A stretch of DNA of 64,000 nucleotides, taken from contig OY821520.1 of NCBI GenBank assembly GCA_963682025.1, positions 234,636,030-234,700,029 on the forward strand, written 5' to 3'. The DNA is from Cordilura impudica (Eukaryota > Arthropoda > Insecta > Diptera > Scathophagidae). Below the pieces are notes generated by a model. The model saw nothing but the letters and a program-made list of their open reading frames with translations, ran no database searches and was not told the DNA's origin. The translations under genes and the position numbers were made by a program. Positions within the stretch are counted from its first letter, which is position 1. Each line of letters begins with the position of its first letter. Below are positions 1-11,560 of the stretch, one piece after another.

Positions 1-1948
1 AGCCAATCAACCAGGGTATGAGTATTTGTTCATATTTGTTACCATTTGCTTCCGTTTCAAGACAAATTTCATTCAAAGAGTTTTATAAAAAAACTGCTAG
101 CTGAGTTTGTCTTTAGCAATCGTTTTATATCAAATATATTTGTTTAAAGATATTTGATATAATTCATCTAGCTGAATAAGTAAATTACTCTCCATTTAAA
201 TGACTTTTAATTATTTAAAGCTAAATGTAAGAATTTAAAATCAATTCAGCTAGCTTTAGTAAGTAATTGAGAAAATTCATTGCTATTTTCCCATTTATAA
301 ATATATTAATCAGCTAGTTGAATAAGTCACTAATATTTCTTAAGAGTAGTCAATCAATCAGGGTATGAGTATTTATTCATATTTGTTACCATTTTCTGCC
401 GGTAACTCGTTTAAAGACAAAGAGTTGTAAAAAAAAATTGCCATCCTGAATTTATCTTTAACAATTGTGTTATATCAAATATATTTGTTTAAAGATATGT
501 ATATGATATAATTCAGCTAACTGAATAAGCAAATAACATCCCATTTAGATGAGCTTTAGCTATTTAACATAAAATTAAAAATTTTAAAATAATTCAGCTA
601 AAATTATAGTTCAATAAGACACTCCTCACTTCAACTGCTTTTAAATACATTCATTGTCTAGTTCAATAAGTCTTTTAAAGCTAAGTTAATTAGTCAATCC
701 TTCATCAGGAGTTTGTAATTTAAAGATAAATTTAACAATTTCATGAATAATTGTTCGTATTTGTTGCCACTTGGTCTTTATAATTAGTTTTAAGACAGTT
801 TTTAAAGAGTATTACAACAAATCAGCAAACTGATTTAGTTTTTAACAACCTGAATTAGTTTTCGACATAATACAGCTAGCTGAATTGATTGAAAATAATT
901 CCCTTATTCAAGTTATACCTACTCAAAGATAGATCGAATCATTTAAATGCAATTCCAAATTAAACAGAGGCTGATTTCATTATGGTTTTGATTTTCTGAT
1001 TAAAAAATTGTTTGCGAATTTTAGAATTATTCAGCTAGCTAATTCTCTCCATACGATTTATGGTAAACAATTAATGTGTATTAAAATATATTTTCAACAA
1101 TTTTAAATCAATCAAGCTAGCTGAATTGCACAAAACCGACTTATTTAAATCAGTTTTAGATTTATAAACAGCAATATAGTAAATTCAAAGCCATTCAGCT
1201 GAATTGCTTAATTACACGACTTTCGCAGTAACCGAGTTTAATTCAAGATGATTCTACCAAATTAATTACATATAGAAATATGAATCAAACATTTTATAAA
1301 AAAAATCTAATTCAGCTATGAGCTTTCTAAAAATATCATTAATTCAGCAGCGCTTGATATAAAATATATTTGTTTAGCTGAATTGATCTAAAACAACTAT
1401 ATTTATACATAAATCAAGTAATTAAATGATAATTCAACTAGAATAGGCAAAAGTTACAAATGACAGCTCCTTTTTTATACCAGCTTAATATTTGTTAACA
1501 GAAATTTCATAAATTGAAAACAATTCAGCTAGCTGATTTGACCAATTACACCACTTGAACAACAATTGGAATCAATTCAATTTAATATTAATATAATTAA
1601 AATAAATTTTTAATAAGGCAATTGGCGGATTTGTCTATTAAAGCCGCAAAACATAATTTTTTAAATTTTATGTTATTCATTATATGTGACCTTCTCCGAG
1701 AAAAGGGACCTACATAGTGTGTGAAAATTAAGTTTTGAGAAAAAAACACATTTAAAGTTTCTACACCCTTTTAGGTACCAGAATCTACCGTTTTTGACAC
1801 AACCCATTTTTTGACACACTAGGTCCCATTTCTCGGAGAAGGTCACATATGTATATGCATTAATATATATACCCAACAATTCTTAAAAAGTCAGCTAGCT
1901 GAATTACATAAAAACAGCTTATGTAAATAAACTTGACCTCTTTTAATC
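1..1948. repeat. Intronic degenerate ~345-bp tandem repeat with palindromes
   Basis: This is intron of the SV2-like gene; no coding exon is visible. Three related units begin near 2, 349 and 692, each opening with a similar GTCAATCAATCAGGGTATGA-type stretch followed by a shared run with ATATCAAATATATTTGTTTA. The unit therefore repeats about every 345 bp with much divergence. Scattered through it are full or partial copies of the palindrome AATTCAGCTAGCTGAATT, for example near 160, 245, 505, 868, 1026, 1110, 1192, 1521 and 1893. Function unknown. Confidence 0.6.
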
Positions 1949-4134
1949 AGAGTTCAGAAAAAAACACACACTGAATAAAAAACTCGTACATATATGTATG
2001 TAAACAAACATAACTTAGACCAACACACACATATTTTTATTTTCATATCAATTATGTGCGTTTTTAAATTTTCTACGGTGCCCAACACAATCATGACAGT
2101 GTTCGTTTTAATATTTCGTTATTTACACGAACATTTTTGTATCACGTACTTTTTGTTTCGATCACACATAAACCACACATATTGGAGTGTTGCTTTATTT
2201 GAAGTTCGTGTTCTGGTACGTGTACTGAAAAAAAACAGAACATGTACAATAAACAGGTTCGAGTTCAGTTATATTTTAAGTCGTGTTGTGGCTCGTGTAC
2301 TAAGAAAAAACAGAACATGTACAATAAACAGGTTCGAGTTCAGTTATATTTTAAGTCGTGTTCAGGCTCGTGTACTAAGAAAAAATAGAACATGTACAAT
2401 AAACAGGTTTGAGTTCAGTTATATTTTAAATTTGTGTTCTGGCTCGTGTACTGCGAAAAATTGAAACATCAATTCGCGATCTGATACACCCCGATAAAAA
2501 CGACGACAATTGTTTCAACCAAATTTATTAAAATTTTATTGACCCTTTTTTATGACTTACGTTGCAAATTGTTTACAAATGTCAAATTTTTTTGTGATTT
2601 ACGTTGAAATTATTTACAATTGTTTTTATTGACTGGTTTTTATTTTAATAAAAGATGGTAATAAAATACTTAAGACACAAAAACTGCACACTGCACTTAA
2701 ATCTTTCTTGCAGGTTTCAATCAGACGTGTAAATTTTTTCGTTTCGCTATTAAAAGTTGCGTATTTTTTATAGCAAAACTTATTTCTGTTATTGCTTTCA
2801 AATTTTTTTAATATTCACAAAATATTTGCAATTTACACAATAATACAGTACACTTATAGATCACGATTTAATGAAAACTGAACCACTTTTAATGAATAAA
2901 TGACGCATGCACTCGCTATGTATTGCAAAATCAATTGCGTGAAATTGTAACACTTGCAAGTAATTGTTACGTAAGTCATAAAAAAGGGACAATAAAATAT
3001 GAAAATATTTTTTTGGGTTTTTTTATTGACACTCATTGAGTTTTTATGCGAAAAATCCCAAAAAATCATTGAGAAAAGGATTGTGCATTGACACTAATTG
3101 GTTCGCAAATTAAGGGTGGGTGATTGTGTTTTTTATGATGCAAAATTTGTTTGTGTCTAAAGTTATTTGTTACCAAAAAAATGTTTGCAAAAGATCCTAA
3201 CAACCAACAAGTGTGTCTTTTATGCCGCAAAATTGGGTTTTTCATCTATGACACTAATTGGTTGTGAAAATAGGGGTGGGTAATGCAAAAAAACCTAACA
3301 ACCAACAAGTGTAACTTTTATGATGCTAAATAGTTTTTGTGTCTTAAGTATTTTATTGCCATATTTTATTAAAATAAAAACCAGTCAATAAAACCAATTG
3401 TAAATAATTTCAACGTAAATCACAAAAAAATGGCCAATAAAATTTTAAAATATTTGACAATTGTAACCAATTTGCAACGTAAGTCATAACAAAAGGTCAA
3501 TAAAATTTTAATAAATTTGGTTGAAATAATTGTTGTCGTTTTTATCGGGGTGTATCAGATCGCGAATTGATGTTTCAATTTTTCGTAGTACAAGAACCAG
3601 AATACGAATTTAAAATATAACTGAACTCGAACCTGTTTATTGTACATGCTCTATTTTTTCTTAGTACACGAGCCAGAACACGACTTAAAATATAACTGAA
3701 CTCGAACCTGTTTATTGTACATGTTCTATTTTTTCTTAGTACACGAGCCTGAACACGACTTAAAATATAACTGTACTCGAACCTGTTTATTGTACATGTT
3801 CTGTTTTTTCTTAGTACACGAGCCACAACACGACTTAAAATATAACTGAACTCGAACCTGTTTATTGTACATGTTCTGTTTTTTTTTTTCAGTACACGTA
3901 CCAGAACACGAACTTCAAATAAAGCAACACTCCAATATGTGTAGTTTATGTGTGATCGAAACAAAAAGTACGTGATACAAAAATGTTCGTGTAAATAACG
4001 AAATATTAAAACGAACACAGTCATGATTGGGTTGGGCACCGTAGAAAATTTAGAAACGCACATAATTGATATGAAAATAAAGATATGCTTTTGAACAGAA
4101 CATTGTGTGTTTCATGTGTGTATTTTCTGAACCT
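1949..4134. mobile_element. Foldback-like element with long inverted repeats
   Basis: Two long arms are inverted copies of each other. The left arm runs from about 1949 to 2690 and the right arm from about 3325 to 4134. They begin with matching GTTCAGAAAA-type ends and carry the same internal stretch around GCCCAACACAATCATGACAG. Each arm holds tandem copies of a ~75-bp unit (GCTCGTGTACTAAGAAAAAA...GAGTTCAGTTATATTTTAAG): three in the left arm, four in the right. The ~630-bp middle has its own ~155-bp imperfect repeat (near 3090 and 3247). Long inverted arms built of short tandem repeats are the hallmark of foldback transposons. Because 75 is a multiple of three, the arms stay open in one frame and give repetitive false reading frames. 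No transposase is seen. A solo arm lies at 11561. Confidence 0.75.
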
Positions 4135-5030
4135 TGCTTTTAATATAACTATCAGAAAGTCAAAGCAATTCAGCCAGCAGAATTAGCCAATGCGAACACT
4201 TAAAGAACTGGCGATCACAATTCAAGATATTTCAGCTAGCTGAATTCATCAAGTACATTAAATATATACAATATGTGTGCAAACAAAGATATTTATAATA
4301 ATTATTAAGCAATTCAGCTAGCCCATTTGTTTAGTACATTCAACTAAACATTTCTATTGATTTTTTTGTCGATATTTTTTTTTATTTAATGTTTCCAAAA
4401 GTTTCATCAATAACAATCGCGTCTTATGTTTGAAATCAGCTATGTTATTTAAGTTCTTTCAATTGTTTTTAGTTTTTAAACATTTTTAACGAAAATATTT
4501 TGATTTTTAATTAAGATGTGAATATAAATTTGTATGTATGTACTTATATTTTAAACAGCTGCATTTAAGAAAAAAACCTGTGTAGATCAATATAAAGACA
4601 AGTTGTTTTTTGAAATAATCATCTGTAGATTTTAGTCTACCGGCTACAAATGAATACCTTGAATTGCATTAACATTTTATTATTCGTTAATGAATATGCA
4701 TACACACATAAATTAATTATCTCTTATTGTATTTTTTTAAACTAAAACAACCTTTTATTGTTACATTAACCTCAAATATGCTGAAAACCTATATTCAGCT
4801 AAGCTAGCTTGAACTGATGAACGCTTTTTAAACATAATTTTAAACATTTTTAAGACTTTTTTTTTATATATGTCAATTCAGCTGAGAAAAATCACTATTC
4901 AGCTAAGTTTTGTCAAAGAGATTTTGTTCCTTTGTCTACTTACGCTCACATTTGACTTTAATTGCAAAACCCCATTTAAATGTCTTTTAAAATTTTTATA
5001 ATTTTTTTTCTTTTTTTTAACTCTTTGCAG
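4135..5030 (+). other. Intron tail upstream of the SV2-like terminal exon
   Basis: AT-rich intron continuing the palindrome-bearing sequence after the foldback insertion. AATTCAGCTAGCTGAATT-like sites occur near 4166, 4228, 4312, 4795 and 4875. It ends in a pyrimidine-rich tract and the acceptor CTCTTTGCAG at 5021-5030. No coding sequence is seen before the acceptor. Confidence 0.7.
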
Positions 5031-6177
5031 CCTTGGTGGTAGTGGCCCTGTCATCTGGTCTTATTTTGCCGAATTTCAACCGAAATCGAAACGTGGCTCT
5101 ATGTTAAGTTTCATGGCTGCCTTCTGGACATTTGGTAATCTTTTTGTAGCCGGTTTAGCTTGGCTCATCATCCCCTCTGGCATTGGCTTCATAACTCCCA
5201 AGTTCAGCTACAATTCATGGCGTATCTTCTTGATGACCTGCTCCATACCCTCCTTTATTGTGGCTTTCCTCCTGTTCTATTTGCCCGAATCACCGAAATT
5301 CTTGTTGTCCAAAGGTAAATCCGACAGAGCTTTGGCTATTTTCCGTGGCATTTTCGTTACTAACACCAAAAAATCGGCTGAATTGTATCCCGTGACTGAA
5401 TTGGATATTGATGAGAAATTGATGGCCGAATTGAAAGATTCACAGCAATCTATTAAGGGTAAATACTCGAAAATGATGTCCGGTATGGTGGACCACAGTA
5501 AACAATTATTTTCGTCACCAATTTTGAAATTCACCATTGTTTCTATTGTCATTAACTTTACATTCCACATTGGCTATTACGGTTTGATGATGTGGTTTCC
5601 CGAATTATTTAATCGTTTCGAGCAATACAGCACTGATTTTCCTGGTGAAACAGCTGGTGTATGTAGAGTTACCAACTACTATGTCCAAAAAGTACATCAT
5701 GAAGATGCCGTCTGCTCCGCCCATATACCATCTTCTGTCTTCAGGGAATCTTTGATCTCTTTGGCTTCCGCTCTGCCCGCCAACTTGATTGCCATTTTGG
5801 GTATGGATTTGTTGGGACGTAAATTTTTCATGATCTTTGGTACCATGACAGCTGGTGTCTGTTCTGCTGCTATGTACTTCGTCTACAATTCTACACAAAA
5901 TTTAATTGTTTCTGCCATATTCAGTGGTGCTATTTCGGCTGCCAATGCTGCTTTGGATTGTTTGATTACTGAAGTCTTCCCCACGCACTTGCGTGCTACT
6001 GGTGTGGCAATTTCCATGGTGTCTGCTCGTATGGGTGGTATCATTGGTAATATCGTTATTGCCACGCTTTTGGATCAGTATTGTCCGGCTCCAACCTTCA
6101 TTGTGGCGGTTCTATTGACGGGTGGTGGTCTTATGAGTCTGCTGTTGCCCAATACAACACGCAAGGAATTGAATTAA
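5031..6177 (+). CDS. SV2-like MFS transporter, terminal exon
   Basis: Terminal coding exon of a synaptic-vesicle-glycoprotein-2-like member of the major facilitator superfamily, an integral membrane transporter; substrate unknown. The exon opens right after the acceptor CTCTTTGCAG with the last base of a split codon, then reads LGGSGPVIWSYFAEFQPK, typical of this family, before the methionine at 5101. So that methionine is internal, not the start. About 381 residues are encoded, ending at TAA 6175-6177. Visible are hydrophobic segments, the ESPKFLLSKG motif after a membrane helix, a long hydrophilic loop, a segment with two cysteines (GVCRV, AVCSAH), then four or five more helices with the MFS-like LRATGVA motif. 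The first helices must be encoded upstream of the window. The frame is intact. It resembles the fly CG3168-type proteins, recalled without a search. Confidence 0.9.
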
Positions 6178-6610
6178 GGGGGAGCGAGGATGTGGCATTA
6201 TTTACTAATAAATCCCTAACAAACATTCCCACCCAATTTTCATATTGACACGTACAAACATAAACACACAGTATCAATCGCATACACAACAAAACACACA
6301 AGCACACACACACGCCATACGTACACATCTTTTTAAAGAAATTATGAGAAGACGTTAATGTTATGTGATGCAAGCTGAGCCAAACTTTACTAAGTTTTCC
6401 CCTATATTGTTTAGGGGGATCCCCGGCTCTAATTATTACACCACTTTGGTATTTTATTTTACTTTTTTTGTTCTTATGTTTAGATAATAATGTAAATTAT
6501 AAAGAGAAGTTATGTAAAAACTAATATATTATATACTTATACGTATTAATTGTTAATCGTTAAAATAATAATAATTATGTAAAACCAAAAATAAAATAAA
6601 CAAAATAAAA
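6178..6610 (+). other. 3' UTR of the SV2-like gene with polyA signals
   Basis: Non-coding AT-rich stretch directly after the stop, with a CA-rich patch (6240-6330). Overlapping AATAAA hexamers at 6590-6600 are good candidates for the polyadenylation signal. No other gene is seen. Confidence 0.6.
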
Positions 6611-6811
6611 CAACAACAACAATAATTATGACTTTATAAGATTAGAGGAATAAAAATCAAATTCGAAATAAGTTTGGATTTTTATTTTTATTTTGAAGAA
6701 AGTAATTTTATATATTACGCATTTGATTTCCGCTGTAGCTACGTCAAATCTGACATTAGCATTGTGAAGTTTGACGTTTTTTATGTGACAAATGCTCAGT
6801 ACTAATATTTT

Positions 6812-6864
6812 ACCAAGAATCATATATGTATAAATTTTATATATATTTAAATATGATTCTTGGT
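6812..6864. repeat. 14-bp inverted repeat (hairpin)
   Basis: ACCAAGAATCATAT at 6812-6825 is the exact reverse complement of 6851-6864, with an AT-rich 25-bp loop. It sits at the end of the decayed minus-strand reading frame and may be an element terminus. Confidence 0.55.
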
Positions 6865-7672
6865 GTAGCCACTTCTGCATCTGCAGCCTCTATCGGTTCA
6901 AGCATACTTTTCGAACTTCTAATATGGGTGACATTTCTAATGCTGGTGCGTTGGACTGGTCTCTTTTGTGTCACCACTCTTGTGGTGGCCGTTGGCATAC
7001 TCATGCTGGTAAGTTGATATCTTTCTATATTGCCAACCCTAAATTCGGCATCATCCTCATAAACAGCATCTTCGTTTTCATGTTCATCATAATCTGAATT
7101 ATATTCTTCTGGAAGCAAGGGACTTGTTTAGATTACACCATTTAGATATTTACCATTTGTTGGTCTTGCCGCAACTTCATAACTTACGCGCAATTCTGTT
7201 GTTTCTTTTGATGTGCCAGGTTTTGTTTCCTGACTTTTCGCCACATCTTCATCGTATACTGAATTGTATTTTTCGTTATCCTCGTCGTGATCATTCTCAT
7301 CTAGATCACGCCGATAAGTTAAATAATTATCGTTATCATCGTCGTTCTGATCATTGGCATCTCTATAAAATTTAGGAGTTTGTATTTTTCCGAATTTTGA
7401 AATGCCTCCGGCATTATATGCTGACGCTTGCATATGCTTTCTGGAAGGATCTTTTTCGCCGATTGCAAGCATTTCGAGCGAATTATAATACTATTCTTCT
7501 ATATCCTCCATTAGGATTCGTAACTCTTTAGAGTTTTTATAACAGCTTATTTTTTTTGTAAACTTCTTCCAGTTTTGCAAAACGTTTACTTATTAGCTGA
7601 GTTTTTATCCTAATTGTTCTTTCGATGTACTGAATACTATTGTAGGTAGTATTGCTATCTAGCTTCGCATCC
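6837..7672 (-). pseudogene. Decayed acidic protein gene, unrecognised
   Basis: Reading right to left, an ATG at about 7672 opens ~45 codons of lysine-rich, helix-prone sequence (ending EEVYKKNKLL). A frame change and a stop follow, then a segment from about 7472 to 7128 rich in D, E, N and Y (for example NDQNDDDNDNYLTYRRDLDE). A further segment from 7118 to 6837 begins LLPEEYNSDYDEHENEDAVY and becomes more basic. The three pieces follow one another with a shift or stop at each join, so this looks like one broken gene. Composition and surroundings suggest a gag-like or other transposon protein, but I recognise no domain. The opposite-strand frames here are shadows. Confidence 0.35.
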
Positions 7673-7738
7673 ATTTTAACTTTTCGGCAAATACTTCTCG
7701 CAGATCTTCTGCTTCTTATTGGACCTTATGGCGAGCGT

Positions 7739-7870
7739 GAAGGAGCGCGGGCGGAGAAAAATCTATTTTACCCAAACCTTGGTCATTCTGCCGGGCATGA
7801 AGGAGCGCGGGCGGATTGCACCCAATCTTTGGATATTCTGCCGGCCATGAATGGGCGCCGATGAAGAAAA
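7739..7870. repeat. Imperfect ~60-bp tandem duplication
   Basis: GAAGGAGCGCGGGCGGA occurs at about 7739 and again at 7799, each followed by a related stretch ending in CATTCTGCCGG or ATATTCTGCCGG. A third degenerate start lies near 7855. The copies are GC-rich for this window. No gene is recognised. Confidence 0.6.
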
Positions 7871-7947
7871 ATCTACTTCACCTACACCTTTCTCGTGTTC
7901 AAATAATTTCGCTTTATTTGGCGTTGTTGATGAGCTATTTGTTTTTT

Positions 7948-8172
7948 AACACTCACTTAACCCAATCTCTGTCTAAGCCGAGATTGACGCTTTTTTCCAA
8001 TTTTAAAATCTTTTTTTAATTTTATTTTAAAACCACTGATTTATTTATTTATTTTTTATTATTTATATATTTTTTATTTTTTATTATTTATATATTTTTT
8101 TATTTATTTATTTTTTTTAAGCACTCACTTAAACAATCTCCGTCTAAGCCGAGATTGACACTTTTTTGAAGT
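7948..8172. repeat. Direct duplication around an AT-rich spacer
   Basis: CACTCACTTAA followed by CAATCTC(T/C)GTCTAAGCCG occurs near 7950 and 8122, each followed by AGATTGACRCTTTTTT and an AAACC(C)ACTGATTT motif. Low-complexity TTTATTATTTAT lies between. From there to 8411 I see only AT-rich sequence. Confidence 0.55.
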
Positions 8173-8926
8173 TAAAAAAAATTTTTTTTTTAATTTTAAA
8201 ACCCACTGATTTTATTTTCTTCGAATGACCATTTTTAAATTATTTATAAATCACTGGTTCAATTCGGTTCGATTGACCATGTTTAAAATTTTATAATAAT
8301 TAATTGTAATGCTTGTAAGACACTCGTTAATCTACAATTATTTTTAGAGCTAAGCTCAAATAAACAACTATGAATGATGAATGTTTGCAAGACACTGATT
8401 TTATTTAATAACTAGCTGTTTTTACCCGGTCTTGCCTGGGATAAAAAGGCCTTTGACTTGAAAAATGTTTCACTATACTTACCAGGCGCTGAATACTTAG
8501 TCCCCAATGAACAAATTCCCCAATAAAATGAACTTTCTCCCCAAAAATTTGTATAGGCAGTAAATTAATTTTTTATTTCAATTAAAAATTTTTTGATTTT
8601 TTAGTTAAGAAGTTTTTTATAAGATGCTGCAGCAAAAATGCTTCAAAAATAAGCTGCGAAATCGTTTGAAGTTTTTTTTTTTAAGTTGATTTATAAACAT
8701 CAGAATCAGAACTTTTAAAAATTGAATTACTTCATTCAATAGGTGATCATCATTGAGCAGATAAGTCAAATTCATAGAAGTTTCAAAAATGAAAAACTAA
8801 TGCGACGTTTAAAATTGTGCCGCAAGGTTTCTTTAAGCAACTGCTTATCGTATATGTGTGGCCTATTTTGAACAACAGGTAATTATTGAACATACGTAGA
8901 TAAAATTTATCATAAGACTTTTCACT

Positions 8927-9615
8927 GAGCTGTGTTCCGCGAGCGAGTCGCGTCAGCTTCCGCGCGTTTGGCAGCCACACCGGTGCTGCCGCGCAGTTGT
9001 TGTCAACTTATTTTAATCGCCAAAATATATTTTTCAGATCATTACGATATTATAGCTGAGCTGTGTTCCGAGAGCACGCCAAATATCGCGTTTGGCGGCT
9101 ACACCCGTGCTGCCGCGCAGTTCTCGTTAACTTATTTTAATCGCCAAAACATATTTTTCAGATCATTGCGATATTTTAGCTGAGCTGTGTTCCGCGAGCG
9201 CGTCGCGTCCGCATCCGTCGCGTCCGCGTCCGCGCTGCTTCCTCGCGTTTGGCGGTTACACCCGTGCTGCCGCGCAGTTCTCGTTAACTTATTTTAATCG
9301 CTAAAATATATTTTTAAGATCATTGCGATATTTTAGCTGAGCTGTGTTCCGCGAGCGCGTCGCGTCCGCGTCCGCGCTGCTTCCTCGCTTTGGCGGTTAC
9401 ACCCGTGCTGCCGCGCAGTTCTCGTTAACTTATTTTAATCGCTAAAATATATTTTTAAGAACATTGCGATATTTTAGCTGAGCTGTGTTCCACGAACGCG
9501 TCGCGTCCGCGCGCCGCTTCCGCGCAGTTGTTGCCAACTTATTTTAATTGTCAAAATATATTTTTCAGATCATACCGATATTCTAGCTAAGCTGTGTTCC
9601 GCGTGCGCGTAACTT
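8927..9615. repeat. GC-rich minisatellite, five units plus a partial
   Basis: Units begin GAGCTGTGTTCCGCGAGCG at about 8927, 9058, 9182, 9339 and 9480, with a last partial at 9589. Spacings are 131, 124, 157, 141 and 109 bp. Each unit joins a CpG-rich part (GCGTCGCGTCCGCGTCCGCG, variable in length) to an AT-rich part (ACTTATTTTAATCGCCAAAA...CGATATTTTAGCT). Length differences lie mostly in the CpG-rich half. It lies within the Helitron. Confidence 0.85.
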
Positions 9616-9892
9616 TCACGCACCGAAATGATGCTATTGAAAAGAATACTCATTTTAAATGCGTTTATTGTAGGACATATATTGAGAGCAGTATGCAAAT
9701 TTTCACTAAAATAAATATTTAACAAAATTCATTAAATAAAAATATGTAAAAATTTAAGAATGAATTTGGGGAGTAAGTAAATTTTTTATTTCGTTTTTAA
9801 AGAAAATCGGGAATTTGTTCATTTCATTTGGCACCTTTTTTTTAAAATTTGGGTAATTTGTTCACCGCGAAGTTACATATTCCCGTGTAAAC

Positions 9893-11370
9893 CAAATTTC
9901 AGAGAAATCCGTTGAAAAATATAAATTTGTATAGGGAAGAAATATACCACACAACAAAAAATGAATTTTATATGAAAAGTGGACGTAAAAGTAGGCGTGG
10001 TCGGTAAAAATCATATGGCGACCTTCCCTGGAATGTACTAAATTTCGGAGAAAGTCGTTGAAAGATAAAAATTACTATAACGAAAAAATATACCAAAAAA
10101 CAAAAAATGAATTTTATAAAAATATGGGCATAAAGGTAAACGTAGCAAGATATATAATGCGACCTTCGCTGGAGTAGAGAGATCACGTTTTCCAAATTTC
10201 AGAGAAAGCCATTGAAAAATAAAAGTTTGTATAGCAATCAAACAAAGAAACAAATAAAAGGAAAAAAATAAATTTTATATACATAGAATTGGGCGCAAAG
10301 AAGCATATGGTAAGAAGCATATGGTGACCTTCCCTGGAGTACAGAGATCGTGCGTAGCAAATTTCAGAGAAATCCGTTTAAAAAAAATTGTGTAGCGAAC
10401 AAATATACCAAAAAAGAATATGAATTGTATACAAACAGTGGGCGTAAAAGTAGGCGCGGCTGGTACGAATCATATGGCGACCTTTCCTGGAGTACAGAGA
10501 TCGTTCGTACCAAAGTTCAGAGAAATCCGTTGAAAAATAAAAAATTTTATAGCGAACAAATATACCAAAAAACAGAAAATGAATTTTGTATAAAGAGTGA
10601 GCGTAAAAGTAGGCGTGGCTGGTAAGAATCATATGGCTACCTTTCCGGAGTACAGAGATCGTGCGCACCAAATTTTAGGGAAAGCCGTTGAAAAATAAAA
10701 ATTTTTATAGCAAACAAATATACCAAAAAACAGAAAATGAATTTTGTATAAAAAGTGGGCGCAACAGTAGGCGTGGCCGGTAAGAATCATATGCCGACCT
10801 TTCTTGGAGTACAGAGATCGTGTGTACCAAATCTTAGAGAAATCCGTTGAAAAATACAAATTTTTATAGCAAACATATATACCAAGAAACAGAAAATGAA
10901 TTTTGTAAAAAAAGTGGGGGTAAAAGTGAGCGTAAAAGTGGGCGAGGCCGCAAGAATTTCACGGTGGCCTTGCCTGGAGTACAGAGATTGTGCGTACCAA
11001 ATTTCAGAGAAATCCGTTGAAAGATAAAAATTTGCATAGCGAAAAATTATACCAAAAAACAGAAAATGAATTGTATACAAAAAGTGGGCGTGGCCGCTAA
11101 GAATCATATGGCGACCTTTCCCGCAGTACAGAGATCGTGCGTACCAAATTTTAGAGAAATCCGTTGAAAAATAAAAATTTTTATAGCAAACAAATATACC
11201 AAAAGACAAAAAATGAATTTTGTATAAAAAGTGGGCGTAAAAGTAGGCGTGGCCGGTAAGAATCTTATGGCGACCTTTCCTGGAGTACAGAGATCTTGTA
11301 TAACAAATTTCAGAGAAATCCGTTGAAAAAATAAAAATTTGTATAGCGATCAAACAAACAAACAGAAAAT
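9893..11370. repeat. ~155-bp minisatellite, ten units
   Basis: The anchor AGAGAAATCCGTTGAAAAAT (with variants) recurs at 9901, 10048, 10201, 10367, 10519, 10678, 10836, 11006, 11153 and 11312, spacing 147-170 bp. Each unit also has TATACCAAAAAACAGAAAAT, a GTGGGCGTAAAAGTAGGCGT part and CTGGAGTACAGAGATCGTGC. Units stay partly open on both strands, which yields repetitive false proteins. Confidence 0.85.
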
Positions 11371-11388
11371 GAATTTTATATATATAGA

Positions 11389-11560
11389 TTTCAAACCTTA
11401 TCTACTATACACAAAAATCTTAAAACTAATCTAGACTACCTGTAAACACATTTTCACCCATTAACGGACATAACATGTGTTTGCCAGATGTCTTACTTAA
11501 TTACTTATGTTTAATTAGGGAATTTTCTATAAAAATAACCCGAATTTTTAATTTTTAGCA
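11389..11560. other. Short AT-rich spacer, nothing recognised
   Basis: No gene or clear repeat between the Helitron 5' end and the solo foldback arm. Confidence 0.5.

Larger units (their letters stand above)
8412..11388 (-). mobile_element. Non-autonomous Helitron carrying two tandem arrays
   Basis: On the minus strand the element starts with TCTATATATATAAAATTC (first base 11388) and ends with CTAG (8415-8412). The host base before TC is A and the base after CTAG is T, the target signature of Helitrons. About 10 bases before CTAG is a short hairpin (CCCAG...CCGGG with one G-U pair), as expected for a Helitron 3' end. The 2977-bp body has no Rep/helicase frame. It is filled by a GC-rich ~110-157-bp minisatellite (8927-9615) and a ~155-bp minisatellite (9893-11370). 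Short frames here come from the arrays. Confidence 0.75.

Noticed and set aside
1994..2464. 156-codon open frame with 25-residue repeats (also 3575-4063 and 11661-11969)
   Set aside because: It lies in foldback arms whose 75-bp unit keeps a frame open; it has no known domain and occurs in both orientations of one element.
5101..5103. ATG at 5101 as a transporter start codon
   Set aside because: The same frame continues upstream with family-typical residues to a splice acceptor at 5030, so this methionine is internal.
5277..6373. Minus-strand frames across the transporter exon
   Set aside because: Shadows of the SV2-like coding sequence.
10350..11353. Several open frames on both strands
   Set aside because: They follow the ten-unit minisatellite and repeat with it on both strands.
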